From Meira nashicola (taxonomy: Eukaryota; Basidiomycota; Exobasidiomycetes; Exobasidiales; Brachybasidiaceae): a DNA stretch of 64,000 bases. The notes beneath the pieces are model-generated. The model did not search any database and was not told where the DNA came from. It worked only from the letters and a program-made list of their open reading frames with translations. Within the stretch, counting starts at the first letter, position 1. Each line of letters starts with the position of its first letter. The position numbers and the translations under genes are program-made. This document shows positions 57,679 through 64,000 of this stretch, in pieces. The stretch is from contig BCJU01000003.1 of the NCBI GenBank assembly GCA_001600355.1, positions 2,236,519-2,300,518 on the forward strand, read 5' to 3'.

Positions 57679-60600
57679 TCAATTTTGATCGGATGAAACA
57701 CCAACGCTTTGCAATAATTGATCCATCCATTCTTGTGTTGTCATGTTATCCATTGAATTCATATTTGAATTATCAAAGTTGCCAAAAGCGGAATTGAATT
57801 CGTTCGATCCATTGCCATTTCCTGATCCAGAAGGAACATCAAAATGAGCAGGTGATAAAAGTGGACCGTTGTTCATTCCTGTGATTCCTAAAGCAGAAGA
57901 AGGTGCAAGAGAAGTAGATGAAGAAGGCAAAGGACTAGACATTGCACTTGACATTGAGCTAACGCTTGAACCATTACCGATCGATTCAAAGTTGAACACT
58001 GGTGGTGCAAGTTTTCCTTGTTGAGATTGAGCATGGTTGAGCGATTGATCGTTCGATTGAGAACCGAAAGAGACATCCAAAGGAGAATGCAATTGTAATC
58101 CCATAGCATTATTGTTTGAAATTCCGTTGGATGTGTTGATACTTCCGTTGGTGTTTGCTGCTGCAGCAGCTGCTGCCCATGCTCTTGCCAATCTTTCACG
58201 GTTACCACGTGCAATTTCATCCGCTGTGTTACCGATCGCTGGAGGTTCTTGTGGAGTTCCAACCATTTGAGGGTATGGTGTAACAGGTGTAGATGCGTTC
58301 ATTGTACGTTGTTGCATTAATCCCCAAGCAGCTGCATTATGAGTCATTGCAGATGTTGGACTAGGTGCAAGAGAAGCAGAGTGACTTGCAGCAATATAAG
58401 GTGAAAGCATTCCATTAGAAGTTGCACTCATCGGACCTGCTTGAACTCCAAGCATTGGAGCAGATGGAATAGAAATGTTTAAATTATGCTTTGCATCTGC
58501 CATTCCACGCTTTTGCAATAAAGATGAATGTTGTTGAGCTGCTTGTTGAAGTTCATGCTGACTATGCATTGGCGTGATTTGAACGCTTGGAGAATGAGGT
58601 GAAAGATGAGTAGATTGTTGCCACGGTGAAAGTGAAGGTTGTAACATCATCGGTGAAGCTTGTGCACTATTTGCAGGCATTAATTGTTGCATACTTCCCA
58701 TTGCTGGAGATCTGTTTGGTGTTGTGCTCACCAATCCTAAAGTAGAAGGTTGAGGGGAAGGCATCAACATAGATGGTCTAGGAGAAGGTGAGGCAGCAGT
58801 TAAAAGTGAAACGACTGGCGTTCCTGCTTCGCCGTTTAATGCTTCAACACATTCTAAATCCCAAGCGATCACCAAGACAACATTACCAACTTTGCTTCCT
58901 GGACTGATATGATTTCCGGTATCATTCATCAACATAGCAGATGAATTTCCGTTCATCGAAGGAGCTTCAGCTGATGCAGATGCTTGTTGTTGAGATCCAA
59001 TTTGATCGTTACTTGCAATTACAAATTCTTGTACAATAGTAACACCAGAAACAGCCATTCCCAATGCAGCACGTTCGCTTGGCTCTTTTCCGAAAGATTG
59101 AACGGCATCTCCTGAATTGTAAACATTAACAGGATGATTACGGCTAAGGAAATCTGCCCAGAAATCGGTCGCAAATGGAGCTTGATGCCAGAATTTATGC
59201 TTTGGTTGAGAAGTTGCATCGTTGACCGTGAGAGAATTGGAATTCGAACGTGGAGAGGCAAGTCCGTTATTGATATCATCTGTTCCTACAGTTGAAGATG
59301 CACGACCTGAAACACGACGAGGTGAATCAAGAGGTTCAACAAGTGATAAAACACGTTTACCATGTGAATAGACGGTCGTAACACTAGTCAATCGTGTTTC
59401 TTGTTGACTTGTTAAGCTCAATTGAGTACTGAAATGATCATAACGTGGCAACAAGACATCAGCGCGTGGCACAGCCAATGGAACGTAAATGTGCAAGAAT
59501 TGACATGGTAAATGATGATACATTTCCGCCAATCTTGGGAAACGGTATTGTGCCAAACGAACGGAATCAAGTGAAAGACGTGGTAATGTTGTATTAACTT
59601 GATTACTCTTGCGTTCCAAAGTTGTATAAACGTGACGATCTTCGCTGCTACTGCAATGAACCCACATACTGAAACTTGCAGGCAAAATTGGGCAAGAAGG
59701 AGACAAGCTTGCTTTTGGATCATGAGGTGCCAAGCCAGGCGAAGGAATATGCATTCCATTGAAAGCAGCAGTCATTCCAGCCGTGACGGGAGTGTTTAAA
59801 CCATCATGTTGTGAAACAGGTGGTAATGGACTATGCATACTGCTTGAATAAGGTGAGAACAAGTTTGCATTTCCATCAGGAGCAAACAATGGTCCACCTA
59901 AACCTCCATAACCGTAACTTGCCAATGTTTGAGCGTACATCATTCCACCTGCAGGGATATAGAAATCTTCCTCTGTTTGTGGTTCAGCGATTAATTGTTG
60001 GAATTCTGCATCACCTTTTTTGATGTTTTTCAAAACTTGAATGTGACTTGAAACTTGTTTACGTGTACGTGTTTTACCAGTCTTGCGTTCGATGTAATCA
60101 GCGATCAATTCATTACGACCGCATGGCTTACCGTGAACCAAAACTTTACGACGTCCAAGTTTAGGGATCAAACGAAGAGCTTCCCAGAAAGCCACTTCAA
60201 CATCATCAGGCCAAACATCTGCACCTTTACTGTTTGGTGAAGAAATATCACCTTTGCTGTCTGAACGTTCCAATGAAGTACTTGTTCCTTGACTGATCAT
60301 GCTTGACATTGGTTGAGATTCAAGAATGGGTTGTGGAGTAGGGCATTGTGAGCTTGGTGCTACTGAATTACCGTTTTGCATATTCATACCGTGAACGGGT
60401 ACAGGTGCAATGATTGAAGGAACATTCAAGCCAGCAGTTAAAGATGCAATTTCACTTGTGCAATCACCAGAAATTGAAGAACGACGACGTTGACGAACAC
60501 CGTTTGTCATTCCCATCTTATTTTCCAAATTGTTCAAAGGGCTACCTCCACTATCAAAGATGGAAGATGCTGTAAGAGAAGTTGTGAATGAGTTTGGCGT

Positions 60601-61521
60601 TTGAGTAACACGACTTGAAGCGACTGAACTTTGAATGCTTGCTGATCTGGCTTGCATTTGTGCGAATGAATTTGGTGGAGTGGATTGCATAATCGTTTGA
60701 GCTGATAATGGTCTTTGAGGTGTATCAGAAACAGTCAAAGAAGTTCTTCTTCTTTTTGTATCATCATTCATGGCGCCAAAAGAAGAAGAAGCTGCTGCTG
60801 TAACTGCAGCAGCAGTCATGCTTGCCGTTGAAGAATTATCATTGTTTTGGTTTTGCATCTGTTGTTGTTGTTGTTCTTGTTGATGTTGTTGAGCCAAGCT
60901 AACGGTGAGACGAGGAGGCGATAGAAGGAAATCAGCAATTGGAATATTGTTGAAAGCTTCAAGATCGATTGTACCGTCCCATAATTGTAAAGCATCACTG
61001 TTCAAATCATCTATTGCATTGGAAGTTGGAGAAGCAGGTAAAGCCGTTAAACCTTGTTGAATACGTTTAATGATCATTGCAGGTGATGCATTGTTATCTT
61101 CATCTCCAGGCATCAATGTTTGAATGCTATGTCTTCTAGCTGCAGATAGATTACGTTTATGTCCGGCTTTCTTTGTTAATGGAGAAGGAGAAGGTTGTTG
61201 TTGAGACTCTGATTGTTGTTGGTTTGAAAAGTCCAAAGCAGCAGCTAAACCATTTCCAGCCATATCTTGATGAGATAAGCCATCATTGATATTTCCATTA
61301 CCATTATTTCCCGAAGTTGCAGTCATGAATCGTACGTTTGCAGCTTTAACGTCTGCTTGTCGTTTTGCGTCACGGTTTGGAAGACCGATACTTGGATGAT
61401 CAGGCGTGCAAAGGCTTGGACTATTACTTGATGAAAATGAAGATTCAGAGTATGTTGGTGAAGGAATCAATCCGTGACGCGTTGGTGATGATCCTGCTTG
61501 CGTCAAAGTGTTTGAATCCAT
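57679..61521 (-). CDS. TEA/ATTS-domain transcription factor (Tec1/AbaA-type), 1280 aa
   Basis: A true ATG opens a 1280-residue frame. The TEA/ATTS DNA-binding domain lies at about 436-510: VWPDDVEVAFWEALRLIPKLGRRKVLVHGKPCGRNELIADYIERKTGKTRTRKQVSSHIQVLKN. The long glutamine/serine/asparagine-rich N-terminus (poly-Q runs near 200-230) and the C-terminal half contain activation-type regions. Two further conserved blocks are visible in the middle of the protein (about 640-850), including SFSMWVHCSSSEDRHVYTTLERK and DVLLPRYDHFSTQLSL, of uncertain role. Fungal TEA factors control filamentation, conidiation or mating development. It is nuclear. A 2.5-kb upstream region without genes is consistent with complex regulation. 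Confidence 0.92.
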   Translation of the reverse strand: MDSNTLTQAGSSPTRHGLIPSPTYSESSFSSSNSPSLCTPDHPSIGLPNRDAKRQADVKAANVRFMTATSGNNGNGNINDGLSHQDMAGNGLAAALDFSNQQQSESQQQPSPSPLTKKAGHKRNLSAARRHSIQTLMPGDEDNNASPAMIIKRIQQGLTALPASPTSNAIDDLNSDALQLWDGTIDLEAFNNIPIADFLLSPPRLTVSLAQQHQQEQQQQQMQNQNNDNSSTASMTAAAVTAAASSSFGAMNDDTKRRRTSLTVSDTPQRPLSAQTIMQSTPPNSFAQMQARSASIQSSVASSRVTQTPNSFTTSLTASSIFDSGGSPLNNLENKMGMTNGVRQRRRSSISGDCTSEIASLTAGLNVPSIIAPVPVHGMNMQNGNSVAPSSQCPTPQPILESQPMSSMISQGTSTSLERSDSKGDISSPNSKGADVWPDDVEVAFWEALRLIPKLGRRKVLVHGKPCGRNELIADYIERKTGKTRTRKQVSSHIQVLKNIKKGDAEFQQLIAEPQTEEDFYIPAGGMMYAQTLASYGYGGLGGPLFAPDGNANLFSPYSSSMHSPLPPVSQHDGLNTPVTAGMTAAFNGMHIPSPGLAPHDPKASLSPSCPILPASFSMWVHCSSSEDRHVYTTLERKSNQVNTTLPRLSLDSVRLAQYRFPRLAEMYHHLPCQFLHIYVPLAVPRADVLLPRYDHFSTQLSLTSQQETRLTSVTTVYSHGKRVLSLVEPLDSPRRVSGRASSTVGTDDINNGLASPRSNSNSLTVNDATSQPKHKFWHQAPFATDFWADFLSRNHPVNVYNSGDAVQSFGKEPSERAALGMAVSGVTIVQEFVIASNDQIGSQQQASASAEAPSMNGNSSAMLMNDTGNHISPGSKVGNVVLVIAWDLECVEALNGEAGTPVVSLLTAASPSPRPSMLMPSPQPSTLGLVSTTPNRSPAMGSMQQLMPANSAQASPMMLQPSLSPWQQSTHLSPHSPSVQITPMHSQHELQQAAQQHSSLLQKRGMADAKHNLNISIPSAPMLGVQAGPMSATSNGMLSPYIAASHSASLAPSPTSAMTHNAAAWGLMQQRTMNASTPVTPYPQMVGTPQEPPAIGNTADEIARGNRERLARAWAAAAAAANTNGSINTSNGISNNNAMGLQLHSPLDVSFGSQSNDQSLNHAQSQQGKLAPPVFNFESIGNGSSVSSMSSAMSSPLPSSSTSLAPSSALGITGMNNGPLLSPAHFDVPSGSGNGNGSNEFNSAFGNFDNSNMNSMDNMTTQEWMDQLLQSVGVSSDQN

Positions 61522-62039
61522 TGTAATGTTTTTGATATTGTGATAATTCTCGAAATTGTTGGAATGAGGCTACAAATTGTTCTTGAAATGAGGATTGTGT
61601 GCTGGGAAATTGAAAAGAGTCGAAGGAAAATAGAATGCTACAGTTGGTGGGAGTCGCGTCGAAACAAAGAAAAAGAGTCGTCAATAAGAGAGCATGAATG
61701 AATGTGTGAACGAAAGGCCAAACGAAATCAAATTGTGAGATCGATAATGAACCGTACGTAGACGACTTGGGAGAATGATGGAAAAAAGGGAGCAACGAAA
61801 TCGAGAATTGGTGATGGTGGTGAATCAAGAACAATATAAGGAATTAATTTTTGTCAATGGTCGGAAGATAAGAGAGCGAGAAAGGGGGTCAGGTAGGATC
61901 GACAGCTAGACAGAAGGGAAATCTATCCGATCCAATAGACAGCAAAATTCAAGCCCGGGAAGGGTTTCAAAGCACTTTTTCTGTCTTTTTTTTTTGCTAG
62001 CCTTTGAGCTGATCATCAAAAGTGTTGGTCTGGAAGATT

Positions 62040-62049
62040 GAACGCGTTC
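62040..62049. promoter_or_regulatory. Palindromic GAACGCGTTC with an MCB-type ACGCGT core
   Basis: GAACGCGTTC is its own reverse complement and contains ACGCGT, the core of the MBF cell-cycle (MCB) site of yeasts. It is followed within 20 nt by AAGCGCGTTC and CAAACGTTC, three similar units at about 10-nt spacing. It lies about 520 nt upstream of the TEA-gene ATG. Whether MBF or another factor uses it is unknown. Confidence 0.45.
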
Positions 62050-63724
62050 AAGCGCGTTCTCAAACGTTCTGCCTTGCCCCTTGAAGGAATGAATGCATCT
62101 TCGATGAAACGCATCTTGAGCCGGATGCAGGTTCCAATTGAAATTCGATTGACAATGAATACTGATCGCTTGCCAAGATGATGATATTATTTCCCGAAAA
62201 TTTGAACTTGTAATTCATATGTACTGTAAAGTGCATACAGACATAATTTGAGATCAACACTTTATGATGCAGAAAATCGCAAGCGTGAGAGCTGTGCCTT
62301 TAGGTTGTACATTTAGTCCACTTCCATAAATTGACTTGATCGCCCCCACACCTGAATCTCCATTCACCGTTGTTCTGCCATGAAGATCAAATATTCAAGG
62401 AGTTGTTATAATCCCACACTGAATTGATGCAATCTGTACAATTATGCCCGTTTTTAGGTTTGTAGTCCGATAGAATTACATATACAGATGTATAATCCCG
62501 TCTGTTTTGATGACAATAATAAAAGATCGATCATGCTGTCATTTTGCCGATGCAATTATAGTCTCCGTACTTGTGCTGCTACATACAATTAAGTATATGT
62601 AGCGATAGAACACTGATTGAATGTATGTATTCCAAACCAATAAACGCAAAGGTGAGATGTGCGAAAAAAAAAACAACACATCCACACAATGTGAGCGTGC
62701 AAGAGTAAGGGGTTTCGGAATGGCTTTTTTTTTGTTCGCGAATTTTTGCATGATATAGATCGCCAAGGGCATTTAAGCACATCCGCATACAGCAGTATGT
62801 ATAACAAAATGTCAATTTTGCCCTTACTTCAAAAGGTTAGCAGTAGCGCGCTTTCCTTTTTGTAAGAAAAAACAACAACACGAAAACAGGTAAAGCAGGG
62901 GAAAGGTTACATATGACCTGCATATGTACACATACGCATGCATAAATCAATCGAGAGAGAGAGAAAGAGAAAGAGCCTCGACCAAAGGAAAAGGCAGGTG
63001 ATCGTATTTTTAGCGTGTCTTCTTCACCTTTTAGGCAAGCGTTAAGTTTATCATTGCAAATAAACTTTTTATTTTACCATCGGCTAGAAGTATGTATTGC
63101 TGCTAAAAAAGGCAATTTGATAGCTCATCACCGCCGATGCGAGAATACATGCTGACGGTAATATATGAAGCCACAAAAAGCCATCAAAAGAGTTAAAAAA
63201 ACTCTGGGCATGCGTGTATATGTACGTCCCCCATCGTTATTCGAAGATGAAGAGTAAGGAAAAGATAAAAGGAAGCCGCGGTGAATTTTATACTCACATG
63301 AAATAAAATTAAGATTATAGTTAAAGTTCTCGACTCGGATTTTGACGGATATTGTCCTTTTGTTTATTTCGATTTATCGGTGATGATCGTGCGTAGATTG
63401 ATGTATTTTGACCATGTGACTTTGTCGAAAATAGAATGGATGTTTGTGATCACCGAGAAAGGTCTAGAATGTATGGTGTTAAGTCTATAGATCTAGCTTT
63501 TCCTCTTTTTTTGTTTTATAAACTTGAGATAATTGGTGATGATGAATTGTATTTTGTTGGGATGCATTTTTTTACAAGATTTAACTTAATTTGCTCTTAT
63601 TATAGGAGGAAAGGTATGGAAAAATGTTTAGGGACGATTTGTGGGACAATAGGGGAGAGAAAACCTTTCACAAAGATTTATATTGATAGATCAACTTCCT
63701 AAGAGATATATTACCGCATTTATC

Positions 63725-63764
63725 CACACACACACACACTCACTCACACACACTCTCTCTCTCT
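63725..63764. repeat. CA/CT microsatellite tract
   Basis: A run of CACACA, CACTCACTCACACACACT and TCTCTC units forms a compound dinucleotide/tetranucleotide tract in AT-rich sequence near the window end. Confidence 0.75.
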
Positions 63765-64000
63765 TTAATCGTGAGAAACCGGGTTACTTAAAACAAGAAA
63801 TAAATCATTTAGGAGCCGTTAAATACCCCTTTTATATTCATCTATTTTCCTTTAATTCGATTTATGAAATAGGGCTGAATTATAATATCTAAAGATCGCG
63901 AAAATTGTTAGATGAAGTGTCTTAAAAAAGTGGACAATATCAGTTAATCACCAATTCACAAAAAAAGCAATTTTTTGAATAAAAGGGGAAGATCAGTCGG

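Larger units (their letters stand above)
61522..64000. promoter_or_regulatory. Upstream region of the TEA gene, 2.5 kb, no gene
   Basis: This AT-rich stretch extends to the window end. It contains GAACGCGTTC at 62040-62049 and a GCGCGTTC/ACGTTC series after it, a GA-rich tract near 62953-62975, and a CA/CT repeat at 63725-63764. The frame 63436-63702 on the plus strand has no domain. I cannot tell where the TEA promoter ends and the next gene begins. Confidence 0.5.

Noticed and set aside
63436..63702. 88-codon frame near the right edge
   Set aside because: No recognisable motif, no splice context, composition like the flanking AT-rich non-coding DNA.

Overview
The window looks like nuclear DNA of a fungus. 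The proteins are fungal in kind, genes alternate between strands with short gaps, and introns are mostly 65-110 nt with GTRAGT donors. Long serine-, asparagine- and glutamine-rich disordered stretches interrupt conserved domains. By eye the base composition is moderately AT-rich. Several proteins (the SWI/SNF subunit, the C-terminal LIM protein, the TEA factor) suggest a basidiomycete, possibly Ustilaginomycotina, but the species was not identified. I saw no transposon, rRNA, tRNA or CRISPR array that I could support.

Left part (1-13.9 kb): a 5'-truncated SWI/SNF Swi1/ARID1-type subunit, a 2073-residue protein with HYDIN-like ASH/MSP immunoglobulin-fold repeats, a LETM1-like mitochondrial inner-membrane protein, the AP-1 sigma subunit (spliced) and a Rab5/Vps21 GTPase (spliced, with an acidic insertion). 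Next (14.5-28.5 kb): the GATOR1 subunit Npr3, an HD-domain phosphohydrolase, a membrane-anchored HSL-type alpha/beta hydrolase, a small spliced orphan with a signal-peptide-like start, the PP2A activator PTPA/Rrd, ESCRT-III Snf7 and the histone chaperone Nap1.

Middle (30-48 kb): Transformer-2-like splicing factor, ribosomal protein eL18, complex I NDUFA13/GRIM-19, a Gfo/Idh/MocA oxidoreductase, a 3.96-kb gene-poor stretch that looks like long leader and promoter DNA, a Nam8/Csx1-type RNA-binding protein with an in-frame TAA between two RRMs, a SAM methyltransferase, the ABC-F ribosome factor Arb1, mitochondrial ribosomal protein mL41, and the NatA catalytic subunit Naa10 rebuilt from six exons. 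Right part (48.6-64 kb): a large disordered protein, an orphan, RNA polymerase I subunit Rpa43, a three-LIM paxillin-like protein and a TEA/ATTS transcription factor followed by 2.5 kb of upstream DNA.

The genes are mainly housekeeping: ribosome production and translation (eL18, Arb1, mL41, Rpa43, Naa10), vesicle traffic (AP-1 sigma, Rab5, Snf7), chromatin and RNA control (Swi1, Nap1, Tra2, the RRM protein, TEA factor) and TORC1/PP2A signalling (Npr3, PTPA). I did not find a clear new multi-gene system. The best leads are the stop codon inside the RRM gene, the ASH-repeat giant, the spliced secreted-like orphan, the stop-free 78-nt intron in the Tra2 RRM, and GCGCAGCGC-type motifs recurring between genes.
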